The notes: a model not told the origin generated them from the sequence alone. 64,000 nucleotides of DNA from an uncultured Pelagibacteraceae bacterium (GCA_902567685.1 CACFNH010000001.1:248001-312000), one strand, 5' to 3'; shown: positions 18,162 through 27,165, counted from the first letter of the stretch. A program made the numbers and translations.

Positions 18162-18971
18162 TTATTCTTTTCCCCATTCGGACCAGGATCCGTCATAGAT
18201 AATAGGTGTTTTACCACTTATAATAGAATTTACTAGACCCAAAACGCAAGCTGTAACTCCAGAACCGCAAGTAAAAACTACATTTTTATTATTAATGTTT
18301 TGTTTTTCAAATATTTTTATTAACTCTTCTTTATTTTTAAAAGTACGATCATTTTTATTTAAGCATTCATTAAAAGGAATATTTTTTGAATTTTTTATAT
18401 GACCACTTTTTAAACCTTTTCTGGGCTCTGGTACCAAACCTTTAAACCTTTGTTCAGATCTTGCATCTACAAGTTCAAATTGTTTAGAGATAATATTTTT
18501 TTTAATTTGTTCTTTATTTTTAACTAAAGATTTATTCTCAGTAACAGCATATTCACTTTTATTAAATTTTTTTATTTTGTTAGTTGTTAATTTTTTTTCA
18601 TCAATCCATTTTGTTAAACCGCCATCTAAAACAGAAACATTATCGGTGTTATGACCAAAATAAATAAAACTGTACCAACATCTGCATGAACTTATTATGT
18701 CAGAATTATCATAAATGACTACATGATCAGAATTTTTAATTCCTAGATCTGAAACTATTTTTCCCCACTCTTCTTCATTAGGTAGCATATGTGGAAAAGG
18801 AGACTTTTCATTAGAACTTTTATCTAAATCAAAAAAAACTGCATTTTCTATATGTGCTTTTAAATATTCTGCGTAAGCATCTCTTTGAGAATTTGGCATG
18901 TGCCAACTGGCATCAATAATCCTTACATTGTTTAAATTTGATTCTAACCACTCAGTTGATACTAGACTCAA
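18162..18971 (-). CDS. sseA: 3-mercaptopyruvate/thiosulfate sulfurtransferase
   Basis: Two-domain rhodanese of 269 aa. The N-terminal inactive domain starts VSTEWLESNLNNVRIIDASW. The C-terminal domain has LVDARSEQRFKG and the active-site loop CGSGVTAC (catalytic Cys about residue 235). The CGSGVT loop is characteristic of 3-mercaptopyruvate sulfurtransferase rather than thiosulfate:cyanide rhodanese (CRxGx[RT]). It moves sulfane sulfur from mercaptopyruvate to thiols or cyanide. It overlaps msrA by 4 nt and is 3 nt before the RND adaptor, suggesting a joint sulfur/oxidative-stress operon (inference). Confidence 0.9.
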   Translation of the reverse strand: MSLVSTEWLESNLNNVRIIDASWHMPNSQRDAYAEYLKAHIENAVFFDLDKSSNEKSPFPHMLPNEEEWGKIVSDLGIKNSDHVVIYDNSDIISSCRCWYSFIYFGHNTDNVSVLDGGLTKWIDEKKLTTNKIKKFNKSEYAVTENKSLVKNKEQIKKNIISKQFELVDARSEQRFKGLVPEPRKGLKSGHIKNSKNIPFNECLNKNDRTFKNKEELIKIFEKQNINNKNVVFTCGSGVTACVLGLVNSIISGKTPIIYDGSWSEWGKE

Positions 18972-19417
18972 GCTATTCCTTTCTTTTCAAAATATTTTTG
19001 GTGATAATCTTCAGCACGAACATAATTTGATATTTTTGTAATTTTTGTAACTACTTTATCATTCAATTTTTCGTTTATTTCTTTTTTCATCTTTTCTGCT
19101 ATTTCTTTTTCTTTTTCATCATCATAAAAAATTTCACTTCTATATTGTGGGCCTATATCGGGACCTTGTTTATTAAAAGTTGTTGGATCATGTATAGAAA
19201 AGAAAAATCTTAACAAATCTTCATAATGCAAGATTTTTTCATCAAAACTCACTTTTACAACTTCTGCTGAATTACATTCACCACTACATACTTTTTTATA
19301 GTTAGTTTTGTTTGTATTTCCACCGCAATATCCAACTTCAGTAGAAATAACTCCTTTTAACTTTTTAAATTCTGTTTCTTTCCAGAAACATCCAATTCCA
19401 ACAATTGCAGTTTGCAT
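18968..19417 (-). CDS. msrA: Peptide methionine (S)-S-oxide reductase MsrA
   Basis: Repairs oxidised methionine in proteins. The catalytic motif GIGCFWKETEF lies at the N-terminus (Cys10), followed by GVISTEVGYCGG and QGPDIGPQYRSEIFYDD, all MsrA hallmarks. At 149 aa it is a compact form. It lacks the extended C-terminal tail that often carries resolving cysteines. The usual GHAE segment reads CNSAEVV, within a cysteine-rich stretch KVCSGEC that might serve as resolving thiols (inference). First gene of a minus-strand operon with sulfurtransferase, RND adaptor and pump. Confidence 0.88.
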   Translation of the reverse strand: MQTAIVGIGCFWKETEFKKLKGVISTEVGYCGGNTNKTNYKKVCSGECNSAEVVKVSFDEKILHYEDLLRFFFSIHDPTTFNKQGPDIGPQYRSEIFYDDEKEKEIAEKMKKEINEKLNDKVVTKITKISNYVRAEDYHQKYFEKKGIA

Positions 19418-19468
19418 ATTTAAGTTTTGATTTTAATATGATAGTTGATTAATTAAAAGGCGGTAAAT

Positions 19469-20347
19469 TTGCTCACAAAGTCTCAAATAGCAGTTTTATA
19501 TATGGTTGGAAGCGTAATTTGTTTTTCAACAATGGATATTCTTGTAAAATATCTTGATAATTTTCCTGTTCCTCAACTTCTCTTTATGAGGTTTTTTTTC
19601 GGTTTAATTCCAATTTTCTTTATAATTCCTAGAGATAAAATTTTTACATTTTATAAAACAAAAAGACCTGCTTTACATGCCTTTAGAGCAATTAGTGGAG
19701 CTGTTGCTATAATTGCACTTTTTATTGGTTTAAGAAATTTACCTTTAGCAGATGTTATATCTTTAACTTTTGCAGGACCAATTTTCGTAACTATTTTTTC
19801 TATAATATTTCTTTCTGAAAAAGTAGGAATTAAAAGATGGTCTGCAGTTTTTATTGGATTTATTGGCATGTTATTTATTGTTCAGCCTGCTTTCACTGAA
19901 ATGAATTTTTACTATATATTTCCAATAATATTTTGTATTGGATTTAGTTTTGTTGCTATTAGCATAAGATCTTTATCAAAGACAGAGCCTAATTATTTAA
20001 TTGCTTTTTATTTTACAATTTTAGTTTTATTTTTAAGTCTTCTAACTTTACCTATGGGTTGGGCAGTTCCTTCAAAATTTGAATTGTTTTTATTTGTTAT
20101 TTTAGGGTTGGCTGGTGGAATTGCTAACTTGCTTCTAACACAAAGTTACCGATTAGCCGACGCTAGCCTTGTATCACCTATAAAATATTTATCCTTATTA
20201 TTTGCGCTATTTTTTGGCTACTATATTTTTAATGAGATACCTAAGACCATGATGTTATTTGGAGCTTTTTTAGTGGTTACAAGTTCTTTAATTATATTTA
20301 GAAGAGAAGCAAAATTAAAAAAACAAGTTATTCCACCAAGATCATGA
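19469..20347 (+). CDS. EamA/DMT-family transporter
   Basis: Ten-TM drug/metabolite-family permease of 292 aa made of two EamA repeats (about 10-140 and 150-280). Recognisable parts are FSTMDILVKYL, LPLADVISLTFAGPIFV and LTQSYRLADASLVSPIKY. The TTG start at 19469 is supported by an AAAAGGCGG Shine-Dalgarno-like stretch about 6 nt upstream. The first in-frame ATG would remove part of TM1. The substrate is unknown; many relatives export amino acids or metabolites. It overlaps the glycosylase gene by 4 nt. Confidence 0.88.
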   Translation: MLTKSQIAVLYMVGSVICFSTMDILVKYLDNFPVPQLLFMRFFFGLIPIFFIIPRDKIFTFYKTKRPALHAFRAISGAVAIIALFIGLRNLPLADVISLTFAGPIFVTIFSIIFLSEKVGIKRWSAVFIGFIGMLFIVQPAFTEMNFYYIFPIIFCIGFSFVAISIRSLSKTEPNYLIAFYFTILVLFLSLLTLPMGWAVPSKFELFLFVILGLAGGIANLLLTQSYRLADASLVSPIKYLSLLFALFFGYYIFNEIPKTMMLFGAFLVVTSSLIIFRREAKLKKQVIPPRS

Positions 20348-20964
20348 GCAAACCATTTTATTGGGAGAGAGCAAAAAGATACTTAAGTAAAAATGATAAA
20401 ATTATGAATAAGTTGATTAAAACTTACAAAGGCAACTTGATTACTAGGAATAATTTTTTTTATTCTCTATCTAGATCAATTGTTTCTCAACAAATAAGCA
20501 CAAAGGCAGCTGATTCAGTTTTTTCCAAGTTTGAGAAAAAATGTAAAAATAAAATTAATCCAAAAAATGTATCTAAACTCTCCATATCATCCTTGAGGAG
20601 GTGCGGTTTAAGTCGCCTAAAAGCTAAAGGAGTAAAAAGTCTAGCTAAAAAAATTTTAAATAAATCTTTTGATCATAAATTGATTAAAAAAATGGAAGAT
20701 GAGGAAGCTATTCTTTATTTATCTAGTCTTAGGCAAATTGGGAGATGGTCTAGTGAAATGGCACTCATTTTCTTTTTTAATCGTCCTGATATTTGGCCTA
20801 CACAAGATATCGGTCTGCTTAGAGCTATTTCCATAAATTATAATAAAAAGTATTTTCCACCTAAAAATTTTGTTACAAAACTTCAAAAAAAATTTTCTCC
20901 TTACTGTTCAGTTGCCACATGGTATTTATGGAGATCAATAGACAACGAACCTATTCAGTACTAA
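20344..20964 (+). CDS. DNA-3-methyladenine glycosylase, AlkA/HhH-GPD type
   Basis: Base-excision repair glycosylase of 206 aa. The helix-hairpin-helix/GPD fold is visible: SIVSQQISTKAADSVFSKFE (about 49-68), the hairpin LSSLRQIGRWSSEMALIF and the catalytic Asp in WPTQDIGLLRAI. It removes alkylated purines such as 3-methyladenine. It lacks the N-terminal domain of E. coli AlkA and is closer in size to the short Mag-like forms. ATGA overlap with the transporter gene upstream suggests one transcript. The 3' end overlaps a convergent DUF1330 gene by 14 nt. Confidence 0.87.
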   Translation: MSKPFYWERAKRYLSKNDKIMNKLIKTYKGNLITRNNFFYSLSRSIVSQQISTKAADSVFSKFEKKCKNKINPKNVSKLSISSLRRCGLSRLKAKGVKSLAKKILNKSFDHKLIKKMEDEEAILYLSSLRQIGRWSSEMALIFFFNRPDIWPTQDIGLLRAISINYNKKYFPPKNFVTKLQKKFSPYCSVATWYLWRSIDNEPIQY

Positions 20965-21247
20965 ATCCTTCTATCACTTGCATGTGTCTCACAGTAGTTT
21001 TTTTAGCTATATCCCAACCAGCTTGATATTCCTTTGAGTCATGACATTCGACTGCCTTTTGATAACTAGGAAATTCCCAAATCACAGTTCTTATAAATTT
21101 TTCTCCTTCATAAACTGTATTTTTTCCTCCTCTTACAAGAGCGACTCCACCATAACTTTTAATAATAGGAGTTACAGTTTCTGCATATTTCTTTAGATTT
21201 TCTTGATTTTCTATTTTTGTATATAAACTTACCCAATAACCTTTCAT
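20951..21247 (-). CDS. DUF1330 family protein
   Basis: Small cytoplasmic protein of 98 aa with the ferredoxin-like (dimeric alpha-beta barrel) pattern of DUF1330: KGYWVSLYTKIENQENLKKYAE, then GGVALVRGGK, EGEKFIRTVIWEFPSY and the ending A.ECHDSKEYQ. Function is unknown for the family. It is divergent from the phosphoribosyltransferase gene with only 33 nt between, and convergent with the glycosylase gene. Confidence 0.8.
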   Translation of the reverse strand: MKGYWVSLYTKIENQENLKKYAETVTPIIKSYGGVALVRGGKNTVYEGEKFIRTVIWEFPSYQKAVECHDSKEYQAGWDIAKKTTVRHMQVIEGFSTE

Positions 21248-21280
21248 TTACATCTCCCCTAAAATGATTTAATTTTTTCC

Positions 21281-21808
21281 ATGGCAGAAAAACTTTTCAT
21301 ATCTTGGGACGAGTATAATTCAACAGTTGAAAAACTTGCAATACAAATAGACGAGAGTGGGTATAAGCCTGATATTTTAATAGGAGTAATGAGAGGTGGA
21401 GCTATCATCATAGACGTTTTAAGTCGAGTTTTTAAATTAAAATGTGCTTACTTAGCGGTAGAGTCTTATTCTGGCAAAGGCATAGAAGATCAACAAGGTG
21501 AATTGGTTTTTTCAAGAGAAATGAGCTCAACAGTACAGAATATGGGAGGAAACTTACTTTTGTGTGACGATCTTTCAGATACAGGAGTTACACTAAATAG
21601 AAGCATGGAATGGATAAAGCAATACCCACCGCTTAAAGGAAAAATCAAATCTATAAAAACAGCAATTTTATGGAAAAAAGCAAAGTCAACCTTTAACCCT
21701 GATTTTTGTGCAGTTAAACTAAAAAACGATCCTTGGATTGTTCAGCCTTTTGAAAAATATGAAGAGATAAGAGTTGATCAATTAAAAGAGAAGCACAAAA
21801 AAAAATAA
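21281..21808 (+). CDS. Purine phosphoribosyltransferase (xanthine/hypoxanthine-guanine type)
   Basis: Type I phosphoribosyltransferase of 175 aa. The PRPP-binding loop LLCDDLSDTGVTL (about 89-101) and the pyrophosphate-loop region GVMRGGAIIIDVLSR are clear. It salvages a purine base, probably xanthine, guanine or hypoxanthine, to the nucleotide. The convergent neighbour is a purine-type NCS2 permease, so uptake and salvage are paired (inference). Exact base specificity cannot be read by eye. The last codon overlaps a strong hairpin that ends both convergent genes. Confidence 0.8.
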   Translation: MAEKLFISWDEYNSTVEKLAIQIDESGYKPDILIGVMRGGAIIIDVLSRVFKLKCAYLAVESYSGKGIEDQQGELVFSREMSSTVQNMGGNLLLCDDLSDTGVTLNRSMEWIKQYPPLKGKIKSIKTAILWKKAKSTFNPDFCAVKLKNDPWIVQPFEKYEEIRVDQLKEKHKKK

Positions 21809-21830
21809 AGGCCAGTTTTTACCGGCCTTT
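21807..21830. terminator. Bidirectional intrinsic terminator
   Basis: Stem AAAGGCC (21807-21813) pairs with GGCCTTT (21824-21830), with two further pairs inside a mismatch. Read on the minus strand it is followed by a run of T (complement of the A-run 21796-21805), so it mainly ends the NCS2 permease gene. It also separates it from the convergent phosphoribosyltransferase gene. Confidence 0.75.
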
Positions 21831-21852
21831 ATCAATTAATTTAATCTAAATT

Positions 21853-23160
21853 TTAAACAGCAAAGCTAAGAACACTTAGTACTGCTACAACCCATATAGC
21901 AGGAGAAGTAGTGCTAAATTTTCCTGTTAATATTTTAATTAATGCGTAAGCAATAAATGCTAAAGCAATACCATTGCTAATACTATAAGTAAGTGGCATT
22001 GTAATCATAGCTAAAACAGCTGGCCCTGATTCTGCAATATCGTTCCACTCAATATCAGTTATGTTTCTAACAAAAAGCACTGCAACGTAAAGTAAAGCTG
22101 CACCATCTATTTCTTTTGGCAAGCTAGTTGCTAATGGTGAAAAAAACAAACACGATAAGAACAAAACTCCAATTACTAACGAAGTCATTCCAGTTCTTCC
22201 ACCGGCCTTAACTCCTGCACCAGACTCAACATAGCTAGTAACAGTTGAAGTACCCATTAAAGCTCCACCAACTGTTCCAACACTATCTGCCAACATTGCT
22301 TTTTCAATGTCCTTAACTTTTCCTTTACTATCTACTTTGCCTGCAACATTAGCTACTGAAGTTAAAGTTCCAGCCGTGTCAAAAAAATCAATAAACAATA
22401 AAGTAAAAATTACTGTAGACATTCCAGCAGTAAGTGCTGCACTAAGATCAAAATCAAGAAGGTATGTCATAGGCGGAGGTGAACTAACAACTCCATTAAA
22501 CTTAGCCAATCCAGTGATCCAAGCAATTATACTGAAAACAAGTATCCCTATGATGATATTTCCTCTTACCTTCATTTTCTCTAGAACTATCATCGCTACA
22601 AAAGCTAAACAGCCAAGAAGAATCAAAGGATTTTTAATGTCTCCTAATGTCACTAAAGTTACAGGATGATCTGCAACAACTCCCATAATTTCTAAGCCTA
22701 TGATAGCTAAAAATAAACCTATACCAGCTCCTATTCCTAATTTTAAACTTTTTGGAATTGAATTAATTATCCAAGCTCTAATTGGAGTTAAAGAAATAAT
22801 TAAAAACAAAACACCAGCCACCAATACTGCTCCGAGAGCTGCTTGCGGTGTATAACCCATTCCCCCAACGACTCCAAATGCTACAAAAGCATTAATCCCC
22901 ATCCCTGGAGCTAGACCAATAGGCCAAGTTTTTCCATGGAACGCCATTATGAAACAAGCTAATGCTGTAGCACAAATAGTTGCTGTAAATACTGCACCAA
23001 AATCAAAAAAACCTTTTTCTGCTCCCGCAAACTCTCCTGAGAGAATAAAAGGATTTAAAAACATTATGTAAGCCATCGTTAAAAAAGTAGTAACGCCAGC
23101 TATTACTTCGGTTTTAAAATTTGTTTTATTTTGTTTATATTTGAAATAATTATCTAACAT
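21853..23160 (-). CDS. NCS2/AzgA-family purine permease
   Basis: Membrane transporter of 435 aa with about 12-14 TM segments. The N-terminal TFLTMAYIMFLNPFILSG, GLAPGMGINAFVAF and the later DFFDTAGTLTSVANVAG with GTSTVTSYVESGAGV are AzgA-type (adenine/guanine/hypoxanthine) signatures of the NCS2 superfamily. It imports purine bases with protons. An unusually good Shine-Dalgarno, AGGAGG (plus-strand complement at 23167-23172), lies 6 nt before the start. The 140-nt upstream region was checked for a purine riboswitch core and none was recognised. Confidence 0.92.
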   Translation of the reverse strand: MLDNYFKYKQNKTNFKTEVIAGVTTFLTMAYIMFLNPFILSGEFAGAEKGFFDFGAVFTATICATALACFIMAFHGKTWPIGLAPGMGINAFVAFGVVGGMGYTPQAALGAVLVAGVLFLIISLTPIRAWIINSIPKSLKLGIGAGIGLFLAIIGLEIMGVVADHPVTLVTLGDIKNPLILLGCLAFVAMIVLEKMKVRGNIIIGILVFSIIAWITGLAKFNGVVSSPPPMTYLLDFDLSAALTAGMSTVIFTLLFIDFFDTAGTLTSVANVAGKVDSKGKVKDIEKAMLADSVGTVGGALMGTSTVTSYVESGAGVKAGGRTGMTSLVIGVLFLSCLFFSPLATSLPKEIDGAALLYVAVLFVRNITDIEWNDIAESGPAVLAMITMPLTYSISNGIALAFIAYALIKILTGKFSTTSPAIWVVAVLSVLSFAV

Positions 23161-23306
23161 ATGATTCCTCCTATCGACGTAAATTATCTTATTGCCTTAA
23201 AAAATCACATGAAATAACCACTAATCTAATATGCAGATTGTCTTTTACAACTTATAGGTAATATATCTGTTCATAAGATTAATGTATATTCTATGGTTAG
23301 TTGTAT

Positions 23307-23612
23307 ATGAAAAATATTTTTAATTTTTTATTTATTTTGTTTATTTTTTTATTTTTAATTTCCTGTCAGACGGTTAGTAAAAGAATAGATAAAAATGTTG
23401 AAAAAGAAGAGAAAGAATTAAGTAAATGGCTTAATCAACCAGAATCAGAATTAAAAATTGTTTTTGGTTCTCCCGACAAAATTGAGTTTACTGATCAAGG
23501 AACTAGAAATTATATCTATATTACTGAAAAACTTAAGATTAAATGTGAGAGAAAGTTTGAAATTAATCCTAAAAACATGATTGTAGGCTTCAGCAGTAAA
23601 AACTGTTTTTAA
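23307..23612 (+). CDS. Small lipoprotein, BamE-like size, unknown function
   Basis: A 101-aa lipoprotein: signal peptide rich in Phe/Leu/Ile ending in lipobox LISC (Cys about 20). The mature part has an acidic/Lys helix, then SELKIVFGSPDKIEF and NYIYITEKLKIKCERKF, ending in a Cys. The G-x-P-D-x-x and the paired cysteines recall small BamE/OmlA-like outer-membrane proteins, but I cannot assign the family. I prefer the ATG at 23307 to the TTG at 23301. The gene converges on oligopeptidase B with only 1 nt between. Confidence 0.7.
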   Translation: MKNIFNFLFILFIFLFLISCQTVSKRIDKNVEKEEKELSKWLNQPESELKIVFGSPDKIEFTDQGTRNYIYITEKLKIKCERKFEINPKNMIVGFSSKNCF

Positions 23613-23613
23613 A

Positions 23614-25677
23614 TTATAATTTATTTGAAATTTTTAAAGCAAAAGAGTAATCAAAAGCAATTTCCTCTATTGCTGCATCTCTACCAGAGCGTCCGCCATG
23701 ACCGGCATTCATTTCACATTTAAAAAGAAGTAAATTTTTGTCAGTTTTAAATTCTCTTAATTTTGCTACATATTTGGTAGGCTCATCGAAAAGAACCCTG
23801 TTGTCTGACAAACTAGTCGTAACTAGAATATTGGGATAGTCCATTTTTTTAATATTTTCATAAGGTGAATAAGAACGAATATAATTAAAATGTTCTTTGT
23901 TTTCTTTGGCATTACCAAACTCGTTAAATTCTCCAACTGTTAGTGGCAAAGAGTGATCTAAATTTGTAGTTAAGGTATCAACAAAAGGAACAGACATAAT
24001 CATACCTAAGAATAAATCTGGAGCTTCGTTGACTACTGAGCCCATAAGAAGACCTCCTGCGCTTCCGCCATAGCCAATAATTTTTCCTTTGTCCGTGAAT
24101 TTTTTACTAATCAAAAAATTTGCACAGGAAATATAATCTTTAAAAGTATTTTTCTTATTTAACATTTTTCCTTCTTCCCAGTATTTCATTCCTCTTTCCA
24201 TTCCTCCTCTGATATGAGCTGTAGCCCAAATTATATCCCGGTCTATTAAACTTAATCTTGGAGTAGAGAAACTCGGAGGAATTGAAAAACCATAAGAACC
24301 ATAACCATAAAGTAGAACATGAGCACTACCATCTAACTTTGTTTTTTTATTGTGTGTAATTGTTAAAGGAATTTTTCTTCCATCATGTGCATCACAATTA
24401 ATTCTTTTAACAATATAATCATTACGATCATAACCTGAAGGAATTTCCAACTCTTTGACTAATTTTTTTTCTTTTGTGATAATATTATATTCATATGTTC
24501 GAGCTGGAGTTTTGGGCGACTCATAACTTATTCTAAGTACATTAGTATTTCTATCTTTTTGCATCAAACCTATACCTGGACTGATTACCTCTTCATCAGA
24601 TATAACAAGTTCTTCTTCTTTGTTATTTTTTAAATTTCTAATAAATATTTTAGGAAGTGCATCAATTGTTTCTGATCTTATCATCCAATCATTAAGAAGA
24701 GAAAATCCTCCTATCAAAACTTCATCTTTTGCTGGGATGTATTCTTCCCATTGATCAATACTTTCATTTTTACATCTGCATATTTTAAAATCTTTTGCAT
24801 CTTTGTTAGTATGTATCCAAAAATATCCATTCCAACTATCTAAAGAATATTCTACTCCATTTTCTCTTTTTAAAAAAAGTTTTGGTTTTATTTCATCTTT
24901 GCTAAAAAAATATATTTCAGAAGTGGTATGTTCAGAAGTAGAGATAAAATAAAATTTTTCATCTGAGCTTGTTCCAATACCACAAGTAAATTTTTCATCT
25001 TCTTCTTCAAAGATTAATTCATCTTGACTAATAGGAGAACCAAGTTTGTGTCTATATATTTTTCTTGCTCTATGAAATTTGTCTAGCTTAGTATAAAAGA
25101 AATATTTATCATCGTAAGACCAAGTTATTGAGCCAGAAGTATCTGGTATTGGCTCTTCAATAATTTTTTTACTAGAAATTTCTCTAATAAATATTGTGAA
25201 ATATTCACTACCTTTTTCATCTACAGAATATCCTAGAAGTTCATCGTTATTTGATACAGAAATATCTCCAGTGTTAAAAAACTTTTTACCTTTGGCTTCT
25301 ATATCTCCGTCCCAATATATTTCAACTTTATCACTACCAATTTTTTTCCTTAATTTTTTTGAATAATCTCCTTCTTTAGTAACCTTGGTCCAATATTCAT
25401 ATTTTTTGTCTTTGAAAGGCAAAGACTCATCATCAAGTTTTATCCTTCCTTTAATTTCTTTAAAAAGTTTTTTTTGTAAGGATTTTGTGTCATATAAGCT
25501 TTTTTCTGTAAAATTGTTTTCATCTTCGAGGTATTTTCTTACCTCAGAAAGTAGTTTGCTGCCATCTTTGAGAACTTCTAATATGTTGTCCTGGTGAACC
25601 CATGCATAATCATCTTTCCAATTTACTCCATGGCAACTTTTAGTAATCGGTTTTTTGGCTAATTTTGGTATATTCAT
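23614..25677 (-). CDS. ptrB: Oligopeptidase B (S9A serine peptidase)
   Basis: Prolyl-oligopeptidase-family enzyme of 687 aa that cuts short peptides after basic residues. A beta-propeller domain (about 70-400) precedes the alpha/beta hydrolase domain. The catalytic Ser is in GYGGSAGGLLMG, the Asp in the SLSDNRVLFDEP segment and the His in NAGHGGRSGR. YGSYG and the HIRGGMERG stretch are family marks that favour oligopeptidase B over prolyl oligopeptidase. It is probably cytoplasmic, with no signal peptide. Divergent from the J-protein gene with only 18 nt between starts. Confidence 0.92.
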   Translation of the reverse strand: MNIPKLAKKPITKSCHGVNWKDDYAWVHQDNILEVLKDGSKLLSEVRKYLEDENNFTEKSLYDTKSLQKKLFKEIKGRIKLDDESLPFKDKKYEYWTKVTKEGDYSKKLRKKIGSDKVEIYWDGDIEAKGKKFFNTGDISVSNNDELLGYSVDEKGSEYFTIFIREISSKKIIEEPIPDTSGSITWSYDDKYFFYTKLDKFHRARKIYRHKLGSPISQDELIFEEEDEKFTCGIGTSSDEKFYFISTSEHTTSEIYFFSKDEIKPKLFLKRENGVEYSLDSWNGYFWIHTNKDAKDFKICRCKNESIDQWEEYIPAKDEVLIGGFSLLNDWMIRSETIDALPKIFIRNLKNNKEEELVISDEEVISPGIGLMQKDRNTNVLRISYESPKTPARTYEYNIITKEKKLVKELEIPSGYDRNDYIVKRINCDAHDGRKIPLTITHNKKTKLDGSAHVLLYGYGSYGFSIPPSFSTPRLSLIDRDIIWATAHIRGGMERGMKYWEEGKMLNKKNTFKDYISCANFLISKKFTDKGKIIGYGGSAGGLLMGSVVNEAPDLFLGMIMSVPFVDTLTTNLDHSLPLTVGEFNEFGNAKENKEHFNYIRSYSPYENIKKMDYPNILVTTSLSDNRVLFDEPTKYVAKLREFKTDKNLLLFKCEMNAGHGGRSGRDAAIEEIAFDYSFALKISNKL

Positions 25678-25695
25678 TTAAAGAAAGATTATTAT

Positions 25696-26202
25696 ATGAA
25701 TTTGTTTTTAGTTGGAACTGTCATCTTTGTCATTATTTATTTATTTCTTAACTGGTTTGCTAAAACTAGTAGTAAAAAAATAGCACAGTTTTTAAAAAGG
25801 TTAGCAGTCTTATTATCAGTAGCTTTAGCAGCTATACTTGCGGTTGGTGGAAAATTTTTGTTTTCTCTTCCTTTCTTGATTATCTTATTAACTGGCCTCA
25901 AGATAAAAGGCTTAACAGCTTTTCAAATGTTTCAACTTTGGAGATTGGTACAATTTTTGAGAAATTCAGGAAGGTTTTCTCAGAGTCAATTTGGAAAGAC
26001 TCAAGGTTCTAGCAGCATTAGTAGGGAAGATGCTTACAAGCTTCTAGGTCTCAGAAAAGGCTGTTCAAAGAATGATGTGATAAAAGCAGCTGCAAAGTTG
26101 CAAAAAAAAATTCATCCAGATCTAAACAGAGATGTTAACACAGAAGAGCTGAGCAAACTTGTGAATGAAGCAAAAGAAAAGTTACTAAAGGAGCTAGTTT
26201 AA
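25696..26202 (+). CDS. Membrane-anchored DnaJ-domain protein (TimB/Tim14-like)
   Basis: A 168-aa protein with two N-terminal hydrophobic segments (about 2-19 and 36-62) and a C-terminal J domain (about 112-168). The J domain keeps the HPD tripeptide in KIHPDLNRD, needed to stimulate Hsp70 ATPase, and the segment DAYKLLGLRKGCSKNDV. This layout (TM then C-terminal J domain) is that of alphaproteobacterial proteins proposed as relatives of mitochondrial Tim14/Pam18. The client and Hsp70 partner (DnaK presumably) are inferred. The end overlaps the GT9 gene by 4 nt, convergent. Confidence 0.82.
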   Translation: MNLFLVGTVIFVIIYLFLNWFAKTSSKKIAQFLKRLAVLLSVALAAILAVGGKFLFSLPFLIILLTGLKIKGLTAFQMFQLWRLVQFLRNSGRFSQSQFGKTQGSSSISREDAYKLLGLRKGCSKNDVIKAAAKLQKKIHPDLNRDVNTEELSKLVNEAKEKLLKELV

Positions 26203-27119
26203 AAAAGTAATTCTTTAACTTTATTTAGAACTGTATCAAACGAAATAGAGTCTTTGCCTAACGTATTGTGAACAGTTTGGTTTTTTAAACCTTCTGGTTC
26301 CACCACACTCATTCTTGAAGAATAATTTCCATAAGTCATTACTGGGGAGTCCATAAATAAAGTTAAAGTTTTTACACCGAGCGCACAAGCAATATGTGCA
26401 AATCCTGTATCATTACAAATCGCTAAATCACAATTTTTTATAATAGGTAAAGTTTGTCTAATGTTAAGTTTTTCAAAAGAATCACAATTTTTTCCAATAT
26501 CTGAGTCTTTAAACTTTTTAATTAGCTCAATATCATTTGGTCCTGCAGCTATATAAAACTTACATTTGTTAATTTTTAATAATTCTTGAGAAAGTTTTAT
26601 ATAATTTTTAATATCCCATCTCTTAGTGGGACCCGAAGCACTTATACCTAGACAAATATGTTTTAAACTTTTATCAGTATTATTATTTGAATTATTAATT
26701 TTTAAACAAGGTTCAGTTGAAACATTTTCTCCAGTTATACTTTCTGTAAAAATTTTAGCACTAGTAACCATATTATCATTTCTTCTAAATAAAGGATATT
26801 GATGAATTGATTTAATTCCTGAAAATTTTGCAACCAAGTTGTATCTTAATGAGCTATTAAAAATAAAAATTTTATCAAATTTTTTTTTTTTTAATTCATT
26901 AGAAAGTTTAAAAAAACCTCCCATCCCATCTTTTTCTTTATCCAAAATTATTATCTCATCAATGTGATTGTCTTCGGCTAACAGATCAAAAGCTTTAGAA
27001 CTTTCTTTTGCCAAAAGACTTACTGGGGTGTTAAATTTTTTGGAAATAGCCTGAATATAAGGAAGCAAGATTACCATGTCTCCAATTCCGTATCTTTGTT
27101 GAATAACTAAAACTTTCAT
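26199..27119 (-). CDS. Glycosyltransferase family 9 (heptosyltransferase-like)
   Basis: GT9-type enzyme of 306 aa with the N-terminal RYGIGDMVILLPYIQAISKK, which resembles the GD-h-l-p start of heptosyltransferases. The C-terminal nucleotide-sugar segment runs ICLGISASGPTKRWDIKNY, CDLAICNDTGFAHIACALG and VKTLTLFMDSP. It probably adds a sugar to the lipopolysaccharide core; heptose is not proven. It is a single gene on its strand, divergent from the DapA-like gene. The surrounding genes give no LPS-core context. Confidence 0.83.
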   Translation of the reverse strand: MKVLVIQQRYGIGDMVILLPYIQAISKKFNTPVSLLAKESSKAFDLLAEDNHIDEIIILDKEKDGMGGFFKLSNELKKKKFDKIFIFNSSLRYNLVAKFSGIKSIHQYPLFRRNDNMVTSAKIFTESITGENVSTEPCLKINNSNNNTDKSLKHICLGISASGPTKRWDIKNYIKLSQELLKINKCKFYIAAGPNDIELIKKFKDSDIGKNCDSFEKLNIRQTLPIIKNCDLAICNDTGFAHIACALGVKTLTLFMDSPVMTYGNYSSRMSVVEPEGLKNQTVHNTLGKDSISFDTVLNKVKELLF

Positions 27120-27165
27120 TTTTTTTTGTATTATTATAACTTAGTAAAAAAAATTGGGTAAAAAT

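Noticed and set aside
23161..23306. Purine riboswitch in the leader of the NCS2 permease gene
   Set aside because: No recognisable conserved core; only a small hairpin near 23222-23240. A covariance-model search would be decisive.
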